A stretch of 64,000 nt of DNA from Variovorax sp. CF079 (GTDB taxonomy: Bacteria; Pseudomonadota; Gammaproteobacteria; Burkholderiales; Burkholderiaceae_C). The position numbers were made by a program, and so were the translations under genes. The stretch is taken from the NCBI RefSeq assembly GCF_900101545.1, contig NZ_FMZU01000027.1, forward strand, positions 1 through 64,000, read 5' to 3'. Shown here piece after piece: positions 54,764-62,836 of this stretch; the first letter of the stretch is position 1; each line of letters opens with the position of its first letter. Under the pieces are notes generated by a model. The model had not been told where the DNA came from. It saw only the letters and a list, made by a program, of their open reading frames with translations, and searched no databases.

Positions 54764-55617
54764 AGGCCGTGCGCATCCACGGCTTCGGTGCGGCGCCGGT
54801 GCTCGAAGAGATGGAAGACCCGCAGCCCCGCGCCGGCCGCACGATCGTCCGCATGGCCGCGGCCACTGTGGGGCATATCGATCGCACGGTCTGGAGCGGC
54901 GGCTTTCTCCGGCATCCGCCGCTGCCTTACGTCCCGGGCGTCGAGGCCGCGGGGACCGTGGTGGCGAGCGAATGCTACACGGCGGGCCAGCGCGTCTGGC
55001 TGCGCGGCGCAGGCCTCGGCACCAACGCCGACGGCACCTGGTGCGAGCTGATCGATGCGCCCGATGAGGCGCTGGGCCTTCTTCCCGACGAGGTCGACAT
55101 GGCCCTCGGTTCGGCCTTCTTCTCGCCCTCCACCTCGGCCTGGGTCGCGCTGCATGAGATCGCGAAGCTCCAAGCTGGCGAGCGCGTGCTGGTGACGGGT
55201 GCCACCGGCGCCGTCGGATCGATGGTGTTGCAGCTGGCGCGCGATGCGGGCGCCGAAGTGATCACCGAGGCCGGCGCGCCGGTGACGCTCCTGGTCGATA
55301 CCGTCGGCGGGCCGGTGCTCGAAGCGGCTTTGCCCGGCGTGGCGCCCGGCGGCCGCGCGGTGCTGGTCGGCTACACGGCCGGCAACACGCTGGCGCTGGA
55401 CATCGCGCATTTCCTGCAGCGCGACGTGGCGCTGCTGCCGCTCAACATGTTCAGGCGCGAGGCTGCGGGACGGGCCGCTGCGCCCGAACTGCTGGCGCGC
55501 CTGGGCGATGGGCGGCTGAAGCTCGATGTGAAGCGCTTCCGGCTCGACGAGGCGGCCACGGCGCTCGAATGGATCACGCAGCGCGGGCATCGTGGCAGAG
55601 CGGTCCTGGTGCCGTGA
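54760..55617 (+). CDS. Short MDR-family (quinone-oxidoreductase-like) zinc-independent dehydrogenase
   Basis: 285 residues, starting MKAVRIHGFGAAPVLEEM. GHIDRTVWSGGF, YVPGVEAAGTVV and the nucleotide loop VTGATGAVGSMVLQLARDAGAEVI identify the medium-chain dehydrogenase/quinone oxidoreductase family; the zinc ligands are absent. The usual segment after the glycine loop (about 35 residues with the LGAD motif) is missing, so it is shorter than the 320-340 residue relatives. Substrate unknown. It ends the operon, just before a perfect inverted repeat. Confidence 0.82.
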   Translation: MKAVRIHGFGAAPVLEEMEDPQPRAGRTIVRMAAATVGHIDRTVWSGGFLRHPPLPYVPGVEAAGTVVASECYTAGQRVWLRGAGLGTNADGTWCELIDAPDEALGLLPDEVDMALGSAFFSPSTSAWVALHEIAKLQAGERVLVTGATGAVGSMVLQLARDAGAEVITEAGAPVTLLVDTVGGPVLEAALPGVAPGGRAVLVGYTAGNTLALDIAHFLQRDVALLPLNMFRREAAGRAAAPELLARLGDGRLKLDVKRFRLDEAATALEWITQRGHRGRAVLVP

Positions 55618-55633
55618 AGTTCACCATCACCAC

Positions 55634-55693
55634 CCGTTCGGGCTGAGCTTGTCGAAGCCGCGCACAAGGCTTCGACAAGCTCAGCCCGAACGG
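55634..55693. repeat. Perfect 26-bp inverted repeat in the convergent gap
   Basis: Arms at 55634-55659 and 55668-55693 are exact inverted copies (26 of 26) around an 8-base loop. The arm includes TTCGGGCTGAGCTTGTCGAA, a dispersed intergenic element of Comamonadaceae-type genomes. It lies between the MDR gene and the convergent marR-like gene and could end transcription in both directions. Confidence 0.85.
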
Positions 55694-55708
55694 TCAGGGG
55701 AGATGGGG

Positions 55709-56188
55709 CTACTCGTCGTCCGTATCCGTCTCCAGCGGCGCGCGCGCATGCAGCTCGATCATCTGCCGCAAGGTGGTCTTCAGCTCCTCGGCGCGCAGCA
55801 GGCCGAAGGGCTCCAGCACCCGCAGCTCATGCTCCCTGGCGAGCTCCATCAGGTGCTCCACCGTCTTGGCGCCCTTGCGCGTGATGCGCACCAGCGTGAC
55901 GCGGCGATCACTCTCATGGGGCAGGCGTTCGACCTGGCCCTTGGATTCCATGCGGTCCAGAAGACGCGTCACCGTCGGCTGCTTGGTCACCGTGACCTGC
56001 GCCAGCTGCCCAATGCTGATCGGCTCGCCGCCCGCCAGCGAGGCCATCACCCGCCACTCGGAGACCGAGAAACCGTGCTGGCGCGCGACCACGTGGAACT
56101 CCGTAGAGATCAGCTGGCTGGCCTGCGCCAGCAGCGCCGGCAGGTAGTCGTCGACGAAGCGCAGCGGCTTAGCGGGCTTCGTCGCCAT
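55709..56188 (-). CDS. MarR-family transcriptional regulator
   Basis: 159 residues using ATG 56188 (GGGGG-rich upstream stretch); an ATG 13 codons earlier (56227) lacks a Shine-Dalgarno sequence. The winged helix-turn-helix is clear: SVSEWRVMASLAGG, ISIGQLAQVTVTKQPTVTRLLDRMESKGQVERLPHESDRR and RITRKGAKTVEHL. It is divergent from the oxidoreductase/oxygenase operon and probably represses it. In known Variovorax iad loci a MarR regulator responds to indole-3-acetate; the ligand here is inferred from gene order only. Confidence 0.92.
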   Translation of the reverse strand: MATKPAKPLRFVDDYLPALLAQASQLISTEFHVVARQHGFSVSEWRVMASLAGGEPISIGQLAQVTVTKQPTVTRLLDRMESKGQVERLPHESDRRVTLVRITRKGAKTVEHLMELAREHELRVLEPFGLLRAEELKTTLRQMIELHARAPLETDTDDE

Positions 56189-56245
56189 GAAGGGCCCCCG
56201 GGTCTGCGGCAGGCACGCAGCTTGCATGTCTAGGGTAATTCATGA

Positions 56246-56277
56246 TTGTGGATACATTCAGTTGTCAACATTATATG
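56246..56277 (+). promoter_or_regulatory. Possible promoter and operator of the aromatic-degradation operon
   Basis: The divergent gap between the marR-like gene and the next gene is conspicuously AT-rich here. TTGTGG at 56246 and TATATG at 56272 could be -35 and -10 elements, though their 20-base spacing is long. GTTGTCAAC (56261-56269) between them is a near-perfect palindrome suited to a MarR dimer that would block the promoter. Assignment is tentative. Confidence 0.3.
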
Positions 56278-56325
56278 GACTGCACGATGAGGCGGCCAAT
56301 GCCGTCATGAGGAACAAGGCACATC

Positions 56326-58509
56326 ATGGCTGAACGATCGTTCGTCGAGGAGGTTAAGAAACTCCGACTTTCGGAGGGGGAGCTGTTCCGGGGCGAAGGC
56401 ATTCTGGCCGTCACCAAGGCGCTGCTCGAATCGGGTGTTTCCTATGTCGCGGGCTACCAGGGTGCACCCATTTCGCACCTGATGGACGTGCTGGCCGACG
56501 CCCAGGACATCCTGGCCGAGCAGGGCATCCGCTTCGAGAACAGCGCGAGCGAGGCCACGGCCGCCGCCACGCTGGCCGCCTCGGTCAACTACCCGCTGCG
56601 CGGCGCCGTGACCTTCAAGGCGACGGTGGGCACCAATGTGGCCTCCGACGCGCTGGCCAACCTGGCTTCGGGCGGCGTGACCGGCGGCGCGCTGGTCATC
56701 GTGGGCGAGGACTACGGCGAGGGCTCCTCGATCATGCAGGAGCGCAGCCACGCCTTCGCGATGAAGTCGCAGATCTGGCTGCTCGATCCGCGGCCCAACC
56801 TGCCCTGCATCGTCGATGCCGTGAAGAAGGGCTTCGAGCTTTCGGAGGCCAGCCACACGCCGGTGATGCTGCAGCTGCGCATCCGCGCCTGCCATGTGCA
56901 CGGGCAGTTCGTGGCCGGCGCCAACCGGCGGCCCGCCTTCACGATCAAGGATGCGCTCGAGAACCCGCAGCGCGACGTCAGCCGCATCGTGCTGCCGCCG
57001 GCCAGCTTCGTGCACGAGCAAGAGAAGGTGAAGGACCGCTGGCCCGCCGCGGTGCGCTTCATCGAAGACAACAGGCTCAACGAGTTCTTCTCGGAAGACG
57101 CCGACGACATCGGCATCATCGTGCAGGGCGGCAGCTACAACACCCTCGTGCGTGCACTCGAACGCCTGGGCCTGGCCGACGTCTACGGCAACAGCCGGGT
57201 GCCGCTCTACGTGATGAACGTGGCCTACCCGGTCATCGAGAGCGAGGTGCTGCGCTTCTGCGAAGGCAAGCGCGCGGTCTTGATCGTCGAAGAGGGTCAA
57301 CCCAACTTCGTCGAGCAGAACCTCGCGACCATCCTGCGCCAAGCCGGCTCGACCACGGCGCTGCACGGCAAGGACATGCTGCCGGTGGCCGGCGAATACA
57401 CCGCGGCCGAACTGCTCAAGGGCGCGCGCAGCTTCGGCGAGCGCTACGGCCGGTTGCAGCCGCTGCCGGTGCCCGCGCCGGTGCGCCGGGTGATCCCACT
57501 CATCGAGGTCGCCGACGTCGGTGTCGATGGCGCGCCCGAACCGGCCCTGCCGCTGGACGAGAACGTGCATGCACGCCCGCCGGGCTTCTGCACGGGGTGC
57601 CCCGAGCGCCCGATCTTCAGCGCAATGAAGCTGGTGGAGCGCGAGCTCGGGCCCCACCACGTCAGCGCCGACATCGGCTGCCACCTGTTCTCGATCCTGC
57701 CGCCCTTCAACATCGGCAACACCACCATGGGCTACGGCCTGGGCGGCGCCGGCGCCTCCGCGCTCAACGCGCCGGCGGGCAAGCGCGCGATCTCGATGAT
57801 GGGCGACGGCGGCTTCTGGCACAACGGGCTGACCAGCGGCGTCGCCAACGCGGTCTTCAACAAGAGCGACAACCTGACCATCGTGGTCGACAACAACTAC
57901 ACCTCGGCCACCGGCGGCCAGGACATCCTGTCGTCCACCGCGCACAACGCGACGCGCAGCACCGGCCACGAGATCGAGCGCGCGGTGCGCGGCGTGGGCG
58001 TGAAGTGGGTGCGGACGATCCGCCGCACCTACGACGTCGCAGGCATGCGCGACGCGCTCAAGGAGGCGCTGACCACGAAGGAGAAGGGCCCCAAGGTGCT
58101 GATCGCGCAGTCCGAATGCATGCTCAACAAGCAGCGGCGCGAGAAGCCGCTGGTGCGCAAGGCGATCGCCGAGGGCAAGCGCGTGGTGCGCGACAAGTTC
58201 GGCGTCGATTCCGACACCTGCACCGGCGACCACTCGTGCATCCGGCTTTCGGGCTGCCCGTCGCTGTCGATCAAGGCCAATCCCGATCCGCTGCGCACCG
58301 ATCCGGTCGCGACCGTGCTCGACAGCTGCGTCGGTTGCGGCAACTGCGGCGATGTCTCGCATGCCGCGGTGCTGTGCCCGTCGTTCTACAAGGCGCAGAT
58401 CGTCAGCAACCCGAACGGCTGGGACCGCTTGCGCGAACGCGTGCGCGGCGCGGTGATCGGCTGGCTCCAACGTGGCGAGGCGAAACGCCGCGCCGAGTAC
58501 GCCTTCTGA
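56326..58509 (+). CDS. Indolepyruvate ferredoxin oxidoreductase alpha-like subunit (thiamine diphosphate, iron-sulfur)
   Basis: 727 residues. The alpha/pyrimidine part is N-terminal (SYVAGYQGAPISHLMDVL). The thiamine-diphosphate motif is at about 493-525 (GDGGFWHNGLTSG ... VVDNNYTSATGG). C-terminal clusters of cysteines (TCTGDHSC near 633, CVGCGNCG near 669, LCPSFYKA) bind [4Fe-4S] centres. The family decarboxylates aryl 2-oxo acids to acyl-CoA. Here it is the first gene of an operon with a Rieske oxygenase; in gene order it would correspond to iadA of the Variovorax auxin-degradation operon, as I recall it. Confidence 0.85.
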   Translation: MAERSFVEEVKKLRLSEGELFRGEGILAVTKALLESGVSYVAGYQGAPISHLMDVLADAQDILAEQGIRFENSASEATAAATLAASVNYPLRGAVTFKATVGTNVASDALANLASGGVTGGALVIVGEDYGEGSSIMQERSHAFAMKSQIWLLDPRPNLPCIVDAVKKGFELSEASHTPVMLQLRIRACHVHGQFVAGANRRPAFTIKDALENPQRDVSRIVLPPASFVHEQEKVKDRWPAAVRFIEDNRLNEFFSEDADDIGIIVQGGSYNTLVRALERLGLADVYGNSRVPLYVMNVAYPVIESEVLRFCEGKRAVLIVEEGQPNFVEQNLATILRQAGSTTALHGKDMLPVAGEYTAAELLKGARSFGERYGRLQPLPVPAPVRRVIPLIEVADVGVDGAPEPALPLDENVHARPPGFCTGCPERPIFSAMKLVERELGPHHVSADIGCHLFSILPPFNIGNTTMGYGLGGAGASALNAPAGKRAISMMGDGGFWHNGLTSGVANAVFNKSDNLTIVVDNNYTSATGGQDILSSTAHNATRSTGHEIERAVRGVGVKWVRTIRRTYDVAGMRDALKEALTTKEKGPKVLIAQSECMLNKQRREKPLVRKAIAEGKRVVRDKFGVDSDTCTGDHSCIRLSGCPSLSIKANPDPLRTDPVATVLDSCVGCGNCGDVSHAAVLCPSFYKAQIVSNPNGWDRLRERVRGAVIGWLQRGEAKRRAEYAF

Positions 58510-58519
58510 TGGCCACGCG

Positions 58520-60019
58520 ATGACGCAACAACAACCTATCAAGATAGCGATCCTCGCCATGGGCGGCGAGGGCGGCGGCGTGCTGGCCGACTGGATCGTC
58601 GACATGGGCGAGGGCAACGGCTACGTCGCGCAGACCACCTCGGTGCCGGGCGTGGCCCAGCGCACCGGCGCGACCATCTACTACGTCGAGCTCTACCCCG
58701 AGGCGCAGGCCCAGGCCGACGGCGGCCGGCCGGTGCTGGCGCTGATGCCGCTGCCCGGCGACGTCGACGTGGTGCTGGCCTCGGAGCTGATGGAAGCCGG
58801 CCGCGCGGTGCAGCGCGGGCTGGTCACGCGCGAGCGCACCACGCTGGTCGCGTCGACGCACCGCGTCTATTCGATCGCCGAGAAGAGCGCGATGGGCGAC
58901 GGGCGCGTCGACAGCGCACAGCTGCTCGCGCATGCGGACAAGGCCGCCAAGCGCTTCATCCGTTTCGACATGGCGCAGGCCGCCGAAGACGCGGGCAGCG
59001 TGATCAGTGCGGTGCTGTTCGGCGCGCTGGCCGGCGCCGGCGTGCTGCCCTTCAGCCGCGCGAAGTTCGAGGCCACCATCGAGCGCGGCGGCGTCGGCGT
59101 CAAGCCGAGCCTCGAGGCTTTCGGCGCTGCCTTCGTGCGTGCGCAAAGTGCAGCGGTGGAAGAGGCGCCGATGGACCTGCCCGCCGCCGCGCCGCAGCCG
59201 AAACATCCGGCCGTGCGCGCACTGGTCGAGCGCGTGCAGCGCGACTTTCCCGCCTCTGTGCACCCGGTGCTGCTGGAAGGCGTGCGCCGGCTCATCGACT
59301 ACCAGGACCTGGCCTACGCAGCCCTCTACCTCGACCGCGCGGCCGCGATCGCCGCGCTGCCGAGCAACGACGATCACCGCCTGCTGCGCGAGACCGCGCG
59401 CCACCTGGCGCTGTGGATGTCCTACGAGGACACAGCCCGCGTCGCCGCGCTCAAGACCCGCTCCTCGCGCTTCGAGCGCGTGCGCGGCGAGGCCGGCGTG
59501 AAGGGCGGGCAGGTGCTCGCGATCAACGAGTACATGCATCCGCGCCTGCAGGAGATCTGCGAGACGCTGCCGGCCGGCATCGGGCGCTGGCTGATGAATT
59601 CGAGCCTGCCCCGCAAGCTGGTGGAGCGGCTCACGCAGAAGGGCCGTGTGATCCAGACCAGCTCGCTGCACGGCTACCTGATGCTGCGCACCGTCGCCGC
59701 GATGAAGCGCTGGCGCCGGTCCACGCTGCGCTATGCCGAGGAGAACCGCCGCATCGAGGAATGGCTGCAGCGCATCGCCGCGACCGCAGTGCAGCATCCC
59801 GAACTCGCGGTCGAAGTCGCGCAGTGCCAGCGCCTGGTCAAGGGCTACAGCGACACCCACGAACGCGGCCTGCGCAACTACGACACGGTGATGGCCGCCT
59901 TCCAGCGCGCCGGCGCGGGGCTCGCGCCGGCCACCTTGCGCGAACTGCGCGACGCCGCGCTCGCCGATGAACACGGGCACAAACTGCAAGCCGCGCTGGC
60001 GCAGCATGCGCTGGCCTGA
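58520..60019 (+). CDS. Indolepyruvate oxidoreductase beta-like subunit with C-terminal DUF6537-type extension
   Basis: 499 residues from ATG 58520. The N-terminal about 200 residues form the gamma/beta domain of 2-oxoacid oxidoreductases (ILAMGGEGGGVLADWIVDMGE, TTSVPGVAQRTGATIYYVE, SELMEAGRAVQRGLV). The remaining about 290 residues resemble the DUF6537 region seen on aerobic indolepyruvate oxidoreductases. Its partner is the preceding gene, 10 bases upstream. In the recalled iad order it would be iadB. Confidence 0.82.
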   Translation: MTQQQPIKIAILAMGGEGGGVLADWIVDMGEGNGYVAQTTSVPGVAQRTGATIYYVELYPEAQAQADGGRPVLALMPLPGDVDVVLASELMEAGRAVQRGLVTRERTTLVASTHRVYSIAEKSAMGDGRVDSAQLLAHADKAAKRFIRFDMAQAAEDAGSVISAVLFGALAGAGVLPFSRAKFEATIERGGVGVKPSLEAFGAAFVRAQSAAVEEAPMDLPAAAPQPKHPAVRALVERVQRDFPASVHPVLLEGVRRLIDYQDLAYAALYLDRAAAIAALPSNDDHRLLRETARHLALWMSYEDTARVAALKTRSSRFERVRGEAGVKGGQVLAINEYMHPRLQEICETLPAGIGRWLMNSSLPRKLVERLTQKGRVIQTSSLHGYLMLRTVAAMKRWRRSTLRYAEENRRIEEWLQRIAATAVQHPELAVEVAQCQRLVKGYSDTHERGLRNYDTVMAAFQRAGAGLAPATLRELRDAALADEHGHKLQAALAQHALA

Positions 60020-60037
60020 ACAAGGGATGCGAACACC

Positions 60038-61021
60038 ATGACCGCCACCCTCCAACTGCGCGTCGTCGAGGCGCGCGAACTGAATCCGCTGATCCGGATG
60101 CTGCGCCTGAAGGCCGACGATGGCAGCGCCTTGCCGGGCTATGCCGCCGGCGCCCACATCCGCGTCCAGGTGGCATTGCCCGACGGCACGCAGGACTGGC
60201 GCCACTACTCGCTCATCAACTTCGCGACCGCGCGCAACGCCACCAACGCGCCCGCGGAGTACCGGATCGCTGTGCGCAAGGAGGCCGATGGCCGCGGCGG
60301 CTCGCGCTTCATGCACGAGCAATTGAAAGAGGGCGATCTCCTCACCATCGAAGCGCCGAAGAACGACTTCCCGCTGCACACCGGCCCTGGCGGCACGGTG
60401 CTGGTCGCGGGTGGCATCGGCGTCACGCCGCTTGCGAGCATGGCCGCACGCCGCCGGGCCGAAGACGCGCCCGTGCGCATGCACTACGCGGGCCGCAGCC
60501 AGGAGCTGATGGCCTTCCTGCCGGAGCTGCGGGCGTTGCTGGGCGAAGATCTTCGCGTCCACGCCGACGCCGAAGCCGGCGGACCGCTCGACATCGACGC
60601 CTTGCTCGACGACTGCCCGGCAGGCGACCGCCTCTATGTCTGCGGCCCCAAGGTGATGCTCGATGCCGTGCTGGCCCGCACCCAGGCCCGCGGCTGGGAA
60701 CACGATCGCGTGCACTTCGAACTCTTCACCACCTCGGTGGCCGAGGAGGGCGACCAGGCTTTCGAGGTGGAACTGGCGCAATCGGGCCAGCGCTTTACGG
60801 TTCCGGCCGATCAGAGCATCCTCGACTGCCTGATCGAGCACGGCTGCGATCCCATGTTCGATTGCAAGCGCGGCGAATGCGGCGTGTGCACGACGGCCGT
60901 GCTCGAGGGCGAGATCGACCATCGTGACTACGTGCTGAGCGCGCGCGAAAAGGCGGAAGGCAACGTCATGCAGATCTGCATCTCGCGCGCCAAGGGGCCG
61001 CGGCTGGTGCTGGACATCTGA
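60038..61021 (+). CDS. PDR/VanB-type flavin reductase with C-terminal 2Fe-2S ferredoxin domain
   Basis: 327 residues. The flavin-binding motif RHYSL (about 51-55), an NAD-binding stretch (VLVAGGIGVTPLASMA, LYVCGPKVMLDAVL) and a plant-type ferredoxin domain with Cys276, Cys281, Cys284 and Cys314 (CKRGECGVC) are all visible. It passes electrons from NAD(P)H to an oxygenase, here the Rieske alpha subunit encoded next (15 bases on). In the recalled iad order it would be iadC. Confidence 0.92.
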   Translation: MTATLQLRVVEARELNPLIRMLRLKADDGSALPGYAAGAHIRVQVALPDGTQDWRHYSLINFATARNATNAPAEYRIAVRKEADGRGGSRFMHEQLKEGDLLTIEAPKNDFPLHTGPGGTVLVAGGIGVTPLASMAARRRAEDAPVRMHYAGRSQELMAFLPELRALLGEDLRVHADAEAGGPLDIDALLDDCPAGDRLYVCGPKVMLDAVLARTQARGWEHDRVHFELFTTSVAEEGDQAFEVELAQSGQRFTVPADQSILDCLIEHGCDPMFDCKRGECGVCTTAVLEGEIDHRDYVLSAREKAEGNVMQICISRAKGPRLVLDI

Positions 61022-61036
61022 AGGAGCAGCAGGAAC

Positions 61037-62350
61037 ATGACTTCGTACCGAGGCAACCCCGATGCCGTGCGCGCGCTGGTCCAGGCCGACCGCGTGCACC
61101 GCGACCTGTACACCAGCCAGGAGCTGTTCGAGCTGGAGCAGGAGCACTTTTTCGCCAACACCTGGAACTACGCCGGGCACGAAAGCCAGCTTCCCAAGCC
61201 GGGCGACTGGATCAGCAACGAGATCGCCGGCCGGCCGCTGATCATCGTGCGCCACACCGACGGCTCGGTGCGCGCCATGATGAACCGCTGCGCGCACAAG
61301 GGCTCGCGGCTGGTGACGGCACCCTGCGGCAACACCGGCAAGTTCTTTCGCTGCCCCTACCACGCCTGGACCTTCAAGACCGACGGCTCGCTGCTCGCAA
61401 TCCCGCTCAAGAACGGCTATGAAGGCACGCAGCTGCACGAGTGCGAATCGGCCAAGGGCCTGACCACGATCCGCAATGTGCGCAGCTACCGCGGCTTCAT
61501 CTTCGTCAAGATCAACGACGTGGGGCCGGATTTCGAGGACTACTTCGGCGACTCGCTGAGCTCCATCGACAACATGGCCGACCGTTCGCCCGAGGGCGAG
61601 CTCGAGATCGCCGGCGGCTGCCTGCGTTTCATGCACCAGTGCAACTGGAAGATGTTCGTCGAGAACCTCAACGACACCATGCACCCGATGGTGGCGCACG
61701 AGTCCTCGGCCGGCACCGCCAAGCGCATGTGGGCCGACAAGCCGGCCGACGAGCCGAAGCCGATGGCCGTCGAGCAGTTCGTGCCCTTCATGTCGGACTA
61801 CAAGTTCTTCGAGGACATGGGCGTCCGCACCTACGACAACGGTCACAGTTTCACGGGCGTGCACTTCAGCATTCACAGCAAGTACAAGGCGATTCCCGCC
61901 TACGACGATGCGATGAAGGCGAAGTACGGCGAGGAGCGCACCGCGCAGATCCTCGGCATGGCGCGGCACAACACCGTGTACTACCCGAACCTCACGATCA
62001 AGGGCGCGATCCAGGCGATCCGCGTGGTGAAGCCGATCGCGGTCGACAAGACGCTGATCGAGAGCTGGACCTTCCGCCTGAAGGGCGCGCCGCCCGAGCT
62101 GCTCGCGCGCACCACCATGTACAACCGGCTCATCAACTCGCCCTTCTCGGTCGTCGGCCACGACGACCTGCAGGCCTACCGCGGCATCCAGGCCGGGCTG
62201 CATGCGAGCGGCAACGAGTGGGTCAGCTTGCATCGCAACTACGACCCTGCCGAGCTGGCCGGTGGCGAGATCACGACAGGCGGAACCAACGAACTGCCGA
62301 TGCGCAACCAGTACAGAAGCTGGGCGCGCTACATGACGGAGACCATGTGA
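61037..62350 (+). CDS. Rieske aromatic-ring-hydroxylating dioxygenase alpha subunit
   Basis: 437 residues. Rieske [2Fe-2S] ligands: Cys85-X-His87 and Cys106-X2-His109. The catalytic mononuclear iron site follows as Asp213, His216 and His221 in NDTMHPMVAH. Standard family length and layout. It hydroxylates an aromatic ring using electrons from the preceding reductase. The stop overlaps the beta-subunit ATG (TGATG). In the recalled iad operon this subunit converts indole-3-acetate toward 2-oxindole-3-acetate; the substrate here is not proven. Confidence 0.94.
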   Translation: MTSYRGNPDAVRALVQADRVHRDLYTSQELFELEQEHFFANTWNYAGHESQLPKPGDWISNEIAGRPLIIVRHTDGSVRAMMNRCAHKGSRLVTAPCGNTGKFFRCPYHAWTFKTDGSLLAIPLKNGYEGTQLHECESAKGLTTIRNVRSYRGFIFVKINDVGPDFEDYFGDSLSSIDNMADRSPEGELEIAGGCLRFMHQCNWKMFVENLNDTMHPMVAHESSAGTAKRMWADKPADEPKPMAVEQFVPFMSDYKFFEDMGVRTYDNGHSFTGVHFSIHSKYKAIPAYDDAMKAKYGEERTAQILGMARHNTVYYPNLTIKGAIQAIRVVKPIAVDKTLIESWTFRLKGAPPELLARTTMYNRLINSPFSVVGHDDLQAYRGIQAGLHASGNEWVSLHRNYDPAELAGGEITTGGTNELPMRNQYRSWARYMTETM

Positions 62351-62829
62351 TGGCCGTCACCCACCAGGACCTGATCGACTTCGTCGTCCACGAGTCGCGC
62401 ATGCTCGACGCCAAGCGCTTCGACGAGTGGAATGCGCTCTTCACCGACGATGCCTACTACTGGGTGCCGCTGGTGCCAGACCAGGAAGACGGCATCAACC
62501 ACACATCGCATCTCTACGAAGACAAGCTTCTACGCGACCTGCGCGTCGAGCGTCTCAAGAGCCCGCGTGCGTTCTCTCAGCAGCCGCCGAGCCGCTGCCA
62601 TCACCTGCTGCAGACGCCCACGGTCGAGGAGTTCGACGAGGTCGGCAATCGCTATGTGCTGCGCACCGAGTTCCACTACACCGAATCGCAGGGCGACGAA
62701 CTGCAGTTCTACGTCGGCACCTTCTTCCATCACCTCAGCGTGGTAGACGGCGCCTTGCGCATGACGCAGAAGCGCGTCAACCTGCTCAACTGCGACGCGG
62801 CCCTGCCGGCCGTGCAGCTCTTCATCTAG
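62350..62829 (+). CDS. Aromatic-ring-hydroxylating dioxygenase beta subunit
   Basis: 159 residues. Conserved beta-subunit (NTF2-like) pattern: VHESRMLDAKRFDEWNALF, YYWVPL, SRCHHLLQTPTV and a C-terminal RMTQKRVNLLNCD. The beta subunit has a structural role in the alpha3beta3 oxygenase. Its ATG overlaps the alpha stop by one base, so the pair is translationally coupled. In the recalled iad order it would be iadE. Confidence 0.92.
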   Translation: MAVTHQDLIDFVVHESRMLDAKRFDEWNALFTDDAYYWVPLVPDQEDGINHTSHLYEDKLLRDLRVERLKSPRAFSQQPPSRCHHLLQTPTVEEFDEVGNRYVLRTEFHYTESQGDELQFYVGTFFHHLSVVDGALRMTQKRVNLLNCDAALPAVQLFI

Positions 62830-62836
62830 GGACGCG

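Noticed and set aside
58403..62233. 1276-residue open frame on the minus strand opposite the oxidoreductase/oxygenase operon
   Set aside because: Crosses four well-supported plus-strand genes with conserved motifs; no domain of its own.
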